DNA from: Shewanella sp. MTB7
Lineage (GTDB): Bacteria > Pseudomonadota > Gammaproteobacteria > Enterobacterales > Shewanellaceae
NCBI RefSeq assembly: GCF_027571385.1
Contig: NZ_CP085636.1
Coordinates: 3,038,001-3,102,000 of the forward strand
DNA: 64,000 nucleotides
Direction: 5' to 3'
Part shown: one piece after another, positions 29,741 to 37,882 of the stretch
Position numbering within the stretch: position 1 is the stretch's first letter
Layout: each line of letters starts with the position of its first letter
Made by a program: the position numbers and the translations under genes
Notes under the pieces: generated by a model
Told to the model about the DNA's origin: nothing
The model's database searches: none
What the model saw: the letters and a program-made list of their open reading frames with translations, nothing else

Positions 29741-29902
29741 TTATTCGTCTTTTTCCATTAATCGATATAGACGTAAAGTGACAAAGCTCACCAGTCCAAT
29801 AAATAGCGGTAAAATGAACAAACCTAGCTCGGCTTTAAAGTGAAAAATCCCCCAAGCGATAAAAAGTGTGAATACCAAAGTGAGCAAAATTTTGAGGTTC
29901 AT
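29741..29902 (-). CDS. Small two-helix membrane protein, unknown
   Basis: 53 aa from the ATG at 29902; the frame extends ten codons to a TTG at 29932, and neither has a clear SD. Two hydrophobic helices (about residues 2-18 and 22-42) are followed by a charged RLYRLMEKDE tail, so it is probably an inner-membrane protein. I do not recognise a family. The upstream region 29933-30129 is AT-rich and shared with the divergent DUF1904 gene. Confidence 0.55.
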   Translation of the reverse strand: MNLKILLTLVFTLFIAWGIFHFKAELGLFILPLFIGLVSFVTLRLYRLMEKDE

Positions 29903-30129
29903 ATTAAATGATACAATTTTTAAGTTAGACAATTATGGTTAGTTTAACGAAATTGGTGATCGAATGCCGTGATAATCCGCAAATCAGCACACTTTTATAA
30001 TTCTGATTAGTTATTGTACAAAAATAGTACGAAACTTAAGGTGTTAGCTTAGCTATTGATAGAAAAGCCTTGCTGAAACGGCTTTAAATCGGTAATTTCT
30101 TTCTCTTATGATTCATTAAAGGGATCGAC

Positions 30130-30462
30130 ATGCCACACATTCGTTTACGAGGGCTGCCAGAAGCAGCTGTCATTGACCTTAGTCGCAGCTTACTTCGTGA
30201 CCTAGCACAGATCTGTAATGTGAACCAGCAAGGGTTTACGTTAGACTGGGTACCGAGCGTCAGTTATCGTGACGGCATGTCAGACCAAAGTATCACACAA
30301 GTTGAGATACTTTGGTTTCCAAAAGATCCCCATACGCACCAATTAGTTGAATGTGCTATCCGTGAGGCTGTTACCTTGGTTTATCCGGAACTACAAAGTC
30401 TATCGATAATGTTTATCGCATTAGATCCTAGTACATACTACCGAAATGGTGTGCATTTTTAA
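30130..30462 (+). CDS. DUF1904 family protein
   Basis: 110 aa, MPHIRLRGLPEAAV start, with the family pattern VEILWFPKDPHTHQLVEC and a hydrophobic C-terminal strand SLSIMFIALDPSTYYRNGVHF. The size and fold resemble the tautomerase/MIF superfamily, with a proline after the initiator Met, but activity is not known. Its stop codon overlaps the SD of pssA, so the two are probably cotranscribed. Confidence 0.8.
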   Translation: MPHIRLRGLPEAAVIDLSRSLLRDLAQICNVNQQGFTLDWVPSVSYRDGMSDQSITQVEILWFPKDPHTHQLVECAIREAVTLVYPELQSLSIMFIALDPSTYYRNGVHF

Positions 30463-30472
30463 GGAGATATCC

Positions 30473-31786
30473 TTGCTGGATAAGCTTGGTGGAATACCGT
30501 TACAGCCAGAAGCTATTCGTTGGTTGCTGACCCCAAAATGCCTTAAGGCTGAACTACTGACATCTATCGCAAATGCGAAAAATGCTGTCTATATTTCAGC
30601 GCTCTACTTAGAAGACGACGAGGCTGGCCGTGAAATACTGGCAGCCCTGATGCAAGCTAAAGATCAAAATCCGGCATTAGACGTTAAGGTTCTTGTCGAT
30701 TTTCATCGTGCTCGTCGAGGTCTTATCGGTCATAAAGGGGATAGTGGCAACTACCTTATGTACCGAAAGGTTAATGCAGAAGCTAAACACCCAATTGAGA
30801 TATTAGGTGTGCCAGTTAAGTCTCGTGAGTTTATGGGGGTGCTGCACCTTAAAGGGTTTATTATCGATGATACTGTGATCTACAGTGGGGCTAGTATCAA
30901 TAATATTTACCTTCATGAAAACGAAAAATATCGATTTGATCGTTATCATGTGATTGAATCTGCGGAACTGGCTCGCTCAATGCGACAAATGATCCAGACT
31001 TATTTAGTTGAAGATGTGGCCGTTTGCTCGTTGACGCAAGATAAAGATTCTGAACAGTTACCAGAGAAAGTCGACATACGCAGTTTGAAAACTCGACTAA
31101 GTAAAGCCGGTTATCAGTATGAACAGACGCGTATTGGCAATCGAATCACGCCAGTTATGGGTTTAGGTCGTAAGAAAAATAAGCTTAATAAAATAGTTGT
31201 CGACTTGGTTGCGGAATCAAAAGAGTCGCTCTTTATCTGCACTCCCTATTTCAATCCACCTTATATTTTAGCCCGCTCACTGGCAAAGCATCTGCGTGAT
31301 GGTAAGCGTATTGATATTGTTGTTGGTGACAAAACCGCAAATGATTTCTATATCCCCCCAGAGCAAGATTTCTCGACCATAGGGGCTTTACCCTATCTGT
31401 ATGAGCAATCTTTGCGTAAGTTTGCCAAGAAACAGCAGTGGGCCATTGAAAATGGTCAGTTAAATATCCACCTTTGGAAAGATGGGATCAACAGTTATCA
31501 CCTTAAGGGGATCAGTGCCGATGGCAGACGCCATCTGATCACTGGTAGCAACTTAAATCCTAGAGCTTGGTCATTAGATCTTGAAAATGGGCTATTAATT
31601 CAGGATGAAAATGGGTGTTGGCAGGAGCAGTTTGAAGCCGAACAGGCGCATATTCTGCAGCATACTGAACGTCTATACCACTACAGCCAAATAGATACGT
31701 TAAACAGCTACCCAGCGCCAGTACGTAAGATTATGACACGCATTCGTCGCCTCAAGGCTGACTTTTTACTGCGTCGAATTTTGTAA
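30473..31786 (+). CDS. pssA: CDP-diacylglycerol-serine O-phosphatidyltransferase
   Basis: 437 aa from a TTG at 30473, chosen because a perfect AAGGAG sits at 30461-30466 with six to seven bases spacing; the ATG at 30446 lies inside the upstream gene and has no site. It is a PLD-superfamily PssA: first HKD motif HLKGFIIDDTVIYSGASINN, second HLKGISADGRRHLITGSN, plus VGDKTANDFYIPPEQ and the basic end RIRRLKADFLLRRIL that helps bind the membrane. It makes phosphatidylserine, precursor of phosphatidylethanolamine. A terminator follows. Confidence 0.94.
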   Translation: MLDKLGGIPLQPEAIRWLLTPKCLKAELLTSIANAKNAVYISALYLEDDEAGREILAALMQAKDQNPALDVKVLVDFHRARRGLIGHKGDSGNYLMYRKVNAEAKHPIEILGVPVKSREFMGVLHLKGFIIDDTVIYSGASINNIYLHENEKYRFDRYHVIESAELARSMRQMIQTYLVEDVAVCSLTQDKDSEQLPEKVDIRSLKTRLSKAGYQYEQTRIGNRITPVMGLGRKKNKLNKIVVDLVAESKESLFICTPYFNPPYILARSLAKHLRDGKRIDIVVGDKTANDFYIPPEQDFSTIGALPYLYEQSLRKFAKKQQWAIENGQLNIHLWKDGINSYHLKGISADGRRHLITGSNLNPRAWSLDLENGLLIQDENGCWQEQFEAEQAHILQHTERLYHYSQIDTLNSYPAPVRKIMTRIRRLKADFLLRRIL

Positions 31787-31831
31787 TTAATGGTTTAAGG
31801 TTCCTAGTTTCTAGGCCCTAGAAAAAGAAAG

Positions 31832-31854
31832 GCGAGGATAATCCTCGCTTTTTT
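31832..31854 (+). terminator. Rho-independent terminator after pssA
   Basis: GCGAGGA and TCCTCGC form a 7-bp stem with a 3-nt loop, followed by six T. Confidence 0.85.
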
Positions 31855-31989
31855 ATGTCTGGAACATTTATGACTATCGTCCATGGATGGATAACGATAG
31901 GCGTTATGTCTGGAACATTTATGGTTTTTGATTTTATAAAGAACGTCCATGGATGAATAACGATAGGCGTTATGTCTGGAACATTTATG
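31854..31989. repeat. Short tandem direct repeats downstream of pssA
   Basis: TATGTCTGGAACATTTATG occurs three times (31854-31872, 31905-31923, 31971-31989). Copies 2 and 3 are part of a 66-bp period that also repeats CGTCCATGGATG and ATAACGATAGGCGT; the first unit is 51 bp. No coding pattern was found. It ends 33 bp before the second MITE-like element. Confidence 0.8.
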
Positions 31990-32022
31990 GCCTTTGATTT
32001 ATAAAGAGTGCCTTACGACGTT

Positions 32023-32288
32023 ATACCAATCAGTATAAGAAGTTGATCTACTCAGAGTGTTTTTTGGCAAGCTAATTCAAGGCGAATGGATGACATAATG
32101 GTTGTTTCCTTATGAGTTCATTCAACGCAGAAGTAGGCAGCCAAAAACACTCCTTACAGGCGAGTTTTAGCGGTCCTGATACTGTGTTAACGAGTTTAAC
32201 CGTAGAATAACTATGCTCTTCACTCGTTGCCTTGCCTCAGGACCGCTAAACTCTCGCTGAGCGATCAAATCTTTATACTGATTGGTAT
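32023..32288. mobile_element. 266-bp MITE-like element, copy 2
   Basis: Same length, terminal inverted repeats and internal hairpins as the element at 10309-10574, about 95% identical by eye (13 substitutions, no gaps). TA flanks both ends. It ends three bases from the stop codon of the TetR gene, so it forms that gene's entire 3' trailer. Confidence 0.87.
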
Positions 32289-32291
32289 TAT

Positions 32292-32885
32292 CTAGACTTC
32301 AAATGCCGACAATAGTACTAAAACAACCGTCTCTATTTTTTGATCTAACTCTTCACCTTGTGGAATCGGCTCTTGTGCTATCACCTGTGGCCAAAACAGT
32401 GAACCCTGAAACAAGCTGGTATAGATAGTGGTGATGACGTTAAGGTCTGTCTGTTTCATTTTTCCTGCTGCCATGGCAGCACTAAACCATTTCGTGACGG
32501 CTTTGGTGCTATAGAGGCTAGCAATCAATTTACGCGCCATCTCTGGCTGCCGCAGAAATTCCAGCAAAATTGTACGAGCTAAGGGGATACCACAGGTGTT
32601 GTAGATACTGTCAGCTTCCTTGTTGATAATGGTAATCAACTGTTCTTGCACACTCCGATCGGAATCGAATGAATAGCTGATGGTTTCATCAATTGATGAT
32701 TGAATGACGGTTAATACCGATTCAAATAACCCTTCTTTACTCTCAAAGTGACGGTAAAGAGTGCGTTTTGAGACCTGTGCAGTGCTGCAGAGTCTGTCCA
32801 TGTTAGCAGCAATAAACCCATGATGTATGAACTCCTCTTTTGCCGCTTTAATGATGTCCAGACGTTTCTGTTCTGAGCGTGTCAT
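32292..32885 (-). CDS. TetR-family repressor of the RND efflux operon
   Basis: 197 aa from the ATG at 32885, which has GGGAG seven bases upstream; the open frame runs 16 codons further. The N-terminal HTH is IIKAAKEEFIHHGFIAANMDRLCSTAQVSKRTLYRHFESKEGLF-type, with VSKRTLYRHFESKEGLFE as the recognition segment. The C-terminal helices form the ligand domain. It is divergent from the RND operon 211 bp away, with an operator-like palindrome between, the usual layout for a local repressor of a drug pump. Confidence 0.9.
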   Translation of the reverse strand: MTRSEQKRLDIIKAAKEEFIHHGFIAANMDRLCSTAQVSKRTLYRHFESKEGLFESVLTVIQSSIDETISYSFDSDRSVQEQLITIINKEADSIYNTCGIPLARTILLEFLRQPEMARKLIASLYSTKAVTKWFSAAMAAGKMKQTDLNVITTIYTSLFQGSLFWPQVIAQEPIPQGEELDQKIETVVLVLLSAFEV

Positions 32886-32935
32886 GACGTGTCTCCCAAC
32901 TATCTTAGTAGATTTTAACAAGCGAGATCCCAAAA

Positions 32936-33026
32936 GTAAACTTTAAAGTATACCTATGCTAAAAACAGGAATAATATAAACCCAAGAGTTTACTTCTGTA
33001 GGAAATGTTCAATGAAATAAACTCTT
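32936..33026. promoter_or_regulatory. Operator-like palindromes between tetR and the RND operon
   Basis: GTAAACTTTAAAGTATAC (32936-32953) is an 18-bp palindrome with one mismatched pair, 50 bp upstream of the tetR ATG. AAGAGTTTA (32984-32992) and TAAACTCTT (33018-33026) form a second, perfect but widely spaced inverted repeat. The shared GTAAACT/AGTTTAC core suggests related binding sites for the divergent TetR protein. Confidence 0.5.
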
Positions 33027-33096
33027 AGGATAGATAATTGCCTTTCAATGGTCACAACTGATCCCGAGTTAGTGAATGGATCGCTCAGTGGAGAAA

Positions 33097-34197
33097 ATGG
33101 TGAAAACTAATCTACATATACCTGCATCGATTAAGGTCAATGCGCTAGCAATAAGCATCGTGATGTCTGTTCTATTACTGAATGGCTGTGGCAAAGAGGA
33201 ATCATCGAACCTTATTGCACCAGTGATAAAACTTGCCCTCACTGAAATAGTTTCTGAGCAAGCAGCGGACGATCTCAGTTTTAACGGTGTTGTTCGTGCT
33301 GCTGAACGTGCCGATTTGTCATTTCGAGTGAATGGACGGTTGATCGATATTTTTGTCCGAGAGGGCGATCATGTACAGCAAGGGCAAGTATTGGCACTGC
33401 TTGACCCGAGTGATACGAGTAATGCATTGGATTCAGCCTTGCTGGAGCAAGAGAATACTCGTCTAGAATACACCCGTGCTCAGGCAATTTTTGATATAAG
33501 CCAAGCCATTTCAAAAAGTGATCTCGATACCATAAGCACTCGTTTCGAACTGGCGAAAAACAGAGTCGTTGATGCCACACTTCAACTGGAATATACCAAA
33601 TTAACAGCTCCATTTAACGGCATTATTGGCCGAAAATTGGTCGACAACTATATCCAGATCCAAGCCAATGTGCCAGTACTCACTTTACACGATCTCAATG
33701 ACTTAGAAGTCGTGGTTAATATTCCACATAAAATCATGCTTTCAAGTCACAACGCCACTAAAGCAAACGCAGAGTTGTCAGCGATTAATGGACAAATATT
33801 CCCACTGGTATTGCGGACGTACGGTACCCAAGCTGATCCTGTTTCTCAAACCTATCCAGTGGTATTGGGTTTTGAAGATCTCAAAGGCTTTCGAGTACTG
33901 CCGGGCATGGCGGTTAAAGTGACACCCGTTAATACCGACACCAGTTCAATGTCGTTGGCTCTCACCGTGCCATTAACTGCAGTGGTGCCAGATAATCAAG
34001 GTAAGCAATTTATTTGGGTGGTAAACAGTGAAAATATAGTAGAGAAACGCTTTATCCTTGTCGGTGCATTAAGCAAAAATCGTATTCAGATAAAAAGTAA
34101 TCTGGCTGTGGGGGAACGGGTGATTATCGCTGGCGTGTCTAGTGTGAAAGAGGGCATGGAAGTACGTCCATATATCACTGATAATACTGGAGTCTAA
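33097..34197 (+). CDS. RND efflux periplasmic adaptor lipoprotein
   Basis: About 366 aa. The start is uncertain: ATG at 33097 (GGAG three bases away), GTG at 33100 (GGAG six bases away) or an upstream ATG at 33076 without SD. The lipobox VLLLNGCG makes it a lipoprotein. Domains in order are the beta-barrel/lipoyl halves (RADLSFRVNGRLIDIFVREGDHV...LLDPSD), a helical hairpin, then the LTAPFNGIIGRKLVDNYIQ lipoyl half and the C-terminal membrane-proximal domain. It links the RND pump to an outer-membrane channel. No channel gene is in this operon, so a TolC encoded elsewhere is probably shared. Confidence 0.92.
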   Translation: MVKTNLHIPASIKVNALAISIVMSVLLLNGCGKEESSNLIAPVIKLALTEIVSEQAADDLSFNGVVRAAERADLSFRVNGRLIDIFVREGDHVQQGQVLALLDPSDTSNALDSALLEQENTRLEYTRAQAIFDISQAISKSDLDTISTRFELAKNRVVDATLQLEYTKLTAPFNGIIGRKLVDNYIQIQANVPVLTLHDLNDLEVVVNIPHKIMLSSHNATKANAELSAINGQIFPLVLRTYGTQADPVSQTYPVVLGFEDLKGFRVLPGMAVKVTPVNTDTSSMSLALTVPLTAVVPDNQGKQFIWVVNSENIVEKRFILVGALSKNRIQIKSNLAVGERVIIAGVSSVKEGMEVRPYITDNTGV

Positions 34198-34200
34198 TCG

Positions 34201-37200
34201 ATGGATATTGCACGTTACACCATCGCCAAACGCACCAGTGTTTGGGTATTGATCGTCATGATTTTGCTTGGCGGTTATATTAGCTATCTAAAGCTGGGTC
34301 GTTTCGAAGACCCTGAATTTGTGATCCGTCAAGCAGTGATCAATACCGCATATTCAGGTGCTACAGCACAGGAAGTTTCTGATGAAGTCACTGACGACAT
34401 TGAAGGGGCTGTACAGTCACTGCAAGAACTCAAAGAAGTGAAGTCGGTGTCTAAACAAGGCATGTCAGAAGTCACGGTCGAAATCAAACTTGAGTTCGCC
34501 AAGAGTAGTGCAGAATTACAGCAGGTGTGGGATAAACTCCGCCGTAAAATCTCAGATGTGCAGCGGCAGTTACCACCAGGGGCAGGACCCTCTATCGTTA
34601 ATGATGATTTCGCCGACGTCTATGCACTTTTCTTTGCCGTCACTGGAGAGGGTTTTACCGACAAGCAACTTCAAGACTATGTGGATACACTTAGACGTGA
34701 ATTGGTACTTGTCCCCGGTGTGGCGAAAACCGCCACATTAGCAGAGCAACAAGAAAGCATATTTGTTGAGATCTCCAGCGAACGTCTGGCAAAATTCGGT
34801 ATATCGGCGGAAAAAGTCTACCAAGTATTGCAAAAACAGACCATGGTTACCGTATCAGGCAGTATCGAAACCACTGCGATGCGTATTCCAGTTATCCCCA
34901 TTTCAGGCGTTAACACCTTTAGGGATTTAAAAAACCTGCAAATTGGCATAGGTGAAAATAATACCGTGCTGCGTTTGGGGGATATTGCTGATGTGGTCCG
35001 TGGTTACCAGGTGCCTGCACCCATGCTGATGCGTTATCAGGGACAACGTGCGATAGGATTTGGGATCTCTAATGTTACCGGTGGTAATGTGGTTGAGATG
35101 GGAAATGCGGTAAAAGCGCGCATTGCCGAGTTAGACGCTCAACGTCCTTTAGGCATAGATCTGAATGTTATCTCTATGCAGTCAGACTCAGTTCGAGCTT
35201 CCGTCGCGAACTTTATCAATAACTTGATCGCAGCAGTCATCATTGTATTTATCGTGCTGTTGCTTTTTATGGGTCTGCGATCGGGGGTGATCATAGGTTT
35301 TATTCTTATTCTTACCGTCGCTGGCACCTTGTGCATCATGTTGATTGATAATCTGGCTATGCAACGTATCTCACTTGGTGCCTTAATCATTGCTTTAGGG
35401 ATGCTGGTTGATAACGCGATAGTGGTAACCGATGGTATTTTGGTTCGTATGGGAAAAAATCCCGATGAAGATCGACAAGTCATTGTTTCTGACGTCGTGA
35501 ATGCCACTAAATGGCCTTTGTTGGGCGGCACGCTAGTTGGAATTTTTGCGTTCAGTGCCATTGGATTATCGCCATCGGATATGGGGGAATATGCAGGCTC
35601 ACTGTTCTGGGTTATCCTCTACTCCATGCTTCTTAGCTGGGTATTTGCCGTCACTATTACGCCTATGCTCTGTTATGATTTCTTGAAAGTCAAAGCTGCC
35701 AAAGTGAATCAAACGCCGGGTTTCATGGTCACGAAGTACACCTTCCTGTTGAAATGGGTGCTAGCACACCGAACTTTGAGCTCGTTGATGCTATTCACTA
35801 CTTTGGTCATTGCTGTGTGGGGCGTTCAATTTGTACCACCGGGGTTTATGCCTGAATCTCAGCGGCCACAATTTGTCGTGGATGTGTACTTACCTCAAGG
35901 TTCAGACATTAAACGCATGGAAACACTGGTTGCAAACATAGAACAAGACATCATAGCCAAAGATGGTATCACTAATATCACCAGTTTTATCGGCGGTGGT
36001 GCGCTGCGATTTATGTTGACCTACTCTCCTGAACCTCGTAACCCAAGCTATGGTCAACTGCTGATCGACATCGATGACTATAAAAAGATTGCTCCCTTGA
36101 TCGGTGTTCTTCAAAGTGAATTGGATACTAAGTATCCCGATGCGTCAGTGAAAGTGTGGAAATTTATGTTGGGTCGTGGCGGAGGGAAAAAGATAGAAGC
36201 AGGCTTTAAAGGCCCTGACAGTCGCGTACTTCGTCAACTTGCCGAAAACGCTAAGAGTATCATGCTCAAGGACAGTCAACTGATTGCAGTGCAAGATGAC
36301 TGGCGTCAACAGGTACCTGTATTGCGTCCAGTGTATTCCTCAGAAGAAGCACAACGTTATGGCTTGACGACTCAAGAGATCAATCAGGCAATTGCGCAAA
36401 CCCTGACAGGGAGAAGTGTTGGAGTGTACCGTGAAGGAGATGATTTAATCCCGATAGTGGTACGTGCGCCCGAAAGTGAACGTACTCATCATCGGGCGAT
36501 AGAAAACACTGAAGTGTTTAGCCACACCTTGGGAGGATTTATACCTGTGAGTCAATTGGTGGATTCGGTCAATGTGGTGTATCAAGATGATATTTTACGT
36601 CGTATTGACCGTATGCCAACGATTTTGGTGCAAGCCGATCCAGCGCCAGGTGTGTTTACGACTGATGCATTCAACAAGATCCGTCCTGAGATAGAGGCTA
36701 TCGAACTGCCACCGGGTTATGAGCTGAAGTGGTATGGCGAATATAAGGCATCGAATGATGCCAACGAAGGCTTGATTATTTCGGCGCCTTATGGTTTTGC
36801 AGCGATGATCTTATCGGTGATCTTCATGTTCAACGCTCTGCGCCAGCCAATTATTATCTGGTTAACGGCCCCATTGGCCATCATTGGAGTCAGTGTGGGG
36901 TTAGTGCTCTTTCAAACGCCATTTGAGTTTATGGCTATCTTAGGTTTCCTGAGCCTTATCGGTATGATGGTGAAAAATGCCATCGTATTAGTAGATCAAG
37001 TGGATGTTGAGGTAAGCAACGGCAAGGCGGCATATCAATCGATTATCGATGCTGCTTTGAGTCGTGCCCGGCCAGTAATACTTGGTGCTCTGACCACGAT
37101 ATTGGGTGTTGCGCCTCTCTTGATTGACCCATTTTTCAAGAGCATGGCGGTTACCATCATGTTTGGTTTATTGTTTGCCACCATACTGACGCTAGTGGTT

Positions 37201-37254
37201 ATCCCACTGTTTTATTCTATCTTTTTCCGAGTTAAGAGTGAAACGGCACACTAG
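34201..37254 (+). CDS. RND-family efflux transporter permease
   Basis: 1017 aa, start three bases after the adaptor stop. Twelve TM helices in the RND arrangement, with two large periplasmic loops. TM4 carries the proton-relay Asp in LGMLVDNAIVVTDGI; MKNAIVLVDQVDVE lies in the second half. It is an AcrB-superfamily proton-driven exporter in the subgroup that starts MDIARYTIAKRTSVWVLIVM. Substrate is unknown; the TetR gene next door suggests induction by a small hydrophobic compound. A terminator follows. Confidence 0.95.
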   Translation: MDIARYTIAKRTSVWVLIVMILLGGYISYLKLGRFEDPEFVIRQAVINTAYSGATAQEVSDEVTDDIEGAVQSLQELKEVKSVSKQGMSEVTVEIKLEFAKSSAELQQVWDKLRRKISDVQRQLPPGAGPSIVNDDFADVYALFFAVTGEGFTDKQLQDYVDTLRRELVLVPGVAKTATLAEQQESIFVEISSERLAKFGISAEKVYQVLQKQTMVTVSGSIETTAMRIPVIPISGVNTFRDLKNLQIGIGENNTVLRLGDIADVVRGYQVPAPMLMRYQGQRAIGFGISNVTGGNVVEMGNAVKARIAELDAQRPLGIDLNVISMQSDSVRASVANFINNLIAAVIIVFIVLLLFMGLRSGVIIGFILILTVAGTLCIMLIDNLAMQRISLGALIIALGMLVDNAIVVTDGILVRMGKNPDEDRQVIVSDVVNATKWPLLGGTLVGIFAFSAIGLSPSDMGEYAGSLFWVILYSMLLSWVFAVTITPMLCYDFLKVKAAKVNQTPGFMVTKYTFLLKWVLAHRTLSSLMLFTTLVIAVWGVQFVPPGFMPESQRPQFVVDVYLPQGSDIKRMETLVANIEQDIIAKDGITNITSFIGGGALRFMLTYSPEPRNPSYGQLLIDIDDYKKIAPLIGVLQSELDTKYPDASVKVWKFMLGRGGGKKIEAGFKGPDSRVLRQLAENAKSIMLKDSQLIAVQDDWRQQVPVLRPVYSSEEAQRYGLTTQEINQAIAQTLTGRSVGVYREGDDLIPIVVRAPESERTHHRAIENTEVFSHTLGGFIPVSQLVDSVNVVYQDDILRRIDRMPTILVQADPAPGVFTTDAFNKIRPEIEAIELPPGYELKWYGEYKASNDANEGLIISAPYGFAAMILSVIFMFNALRQPIIIWLTAPLAIIGVSVGLVLFQTPFEFMAILGFLSLIGMMVKNAIVLVDQVDVEVSNGKAAYQSIIDAALSRARPVILGALTTILGVAPLLIDPFFKSMAVTIMFGLLFATILTLVVIPLFYSIFFRVKSETAH

Positions 37255-37277
37255 CTAGTCAATATCTGTATTGCATT

Positions 37278-37304
37278 AAAAAAGGAGCCTTTCGGCTCCT
37301 TTTT
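37278..37304 (+). terminator. Rho-independent terminator after the RND gene
   Basis: AAAAAGGAGCC pairs with GGCTCCTTTTT around a TTTC-type loop. Confidence 0.9.
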
Positions 37305-37337
37305 GTTTTACGCTTGTGTACTTAATTAACCAAAATG

Positions 37338-37603
37338 ATACCAATTACATTAAATATCTGTTCATTCAGCGGGAATTCAAAGCGCTGAAGGCAAGGCGGA
37401 TGATTGAAGCTAATAGTTATTCTATATCTAAATCATTCAACACAGTATCCAGGGCTTTGAAACCCGCCCTACGGGAGGCTCTCAAACATTCCACTTCTGC
37501 TTTGCATTGACTTACAAGGGAATAGCCATTCTTTCATCAATGCGCCTTGAATTGAAAAGTTTGAGCGCCTCTGAATTGACAACATATTTAATGTAATTGG
37601 TAT
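37338..37603. mobile_element. 266-bp MITE-like element, second sequence family
   Basis: Begins ATACCAATTACATTAAATAT and ends with its perfect inverse complement, a 20-bp terminal inverted repeat. The length is exactly that of the 10309 and 32023 elements and the outermost ATACCAAT is shared, but the interior differs apart from short blocks such as AAGGCG-ATG and CATTCAAC. It is non-coding; open frames inside are chance. It lies between the RND terminator and the modular repeat at 37.6 kb. Confidence 0.82.
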
Positions 37604-37639
37604 GATACATGGAGAAACGGCTCTTTGCTTTAACACTAA

Positions 37640-37880
37640 GAGAGTGGATCCCGGTGACCCGTTTGCTCTTGCCATTAGCGTCAGCGCAGCGCTCCGTAGT
37701 CGCTCGCGACGTTCATCTCTGTCTTTTACTTAGCAGTGAGCCCGCGAACGCTCTCGAAGGCACGCAGTGCCGTCCTAGCAGGGTGAAGCCCGTTCTTCTT
37801 AGCTCTTACCCGTATACCAGTAGGCGCAGGCTATTCCGTCAGCGCAGCGTTCCGTAGTCGCTCACGACGTCCTTCTCAGC
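37640..37880. repeat. Modular mini-hairpin repeat, copy A
   Basis: Between converging RND and MFS genes. It contains a degenerate GGATCCCGG module, GTCGC-TC-GCGAC (37699-37710), CAGTGAGCCCGCGAACGC, GGCAC-GCA-GTGCC (37759-37771), an AGGGTGAAGCCCG hairpin, GTAGGCGCAGGCTATTCC and a second GTCGC-TC-ACGAC. It is more GC-rich than its surroundings and ends at the MFS stop codon. Confidence 0.75.
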
Positions 37881-37882
37881 TT

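Noticed and set aside
37316-37857. Several short open frames around 37.3-37.9 kb
   Set aside because: They lie inside the MITE-like element and the modular repeat, whose structure explains the sequence.
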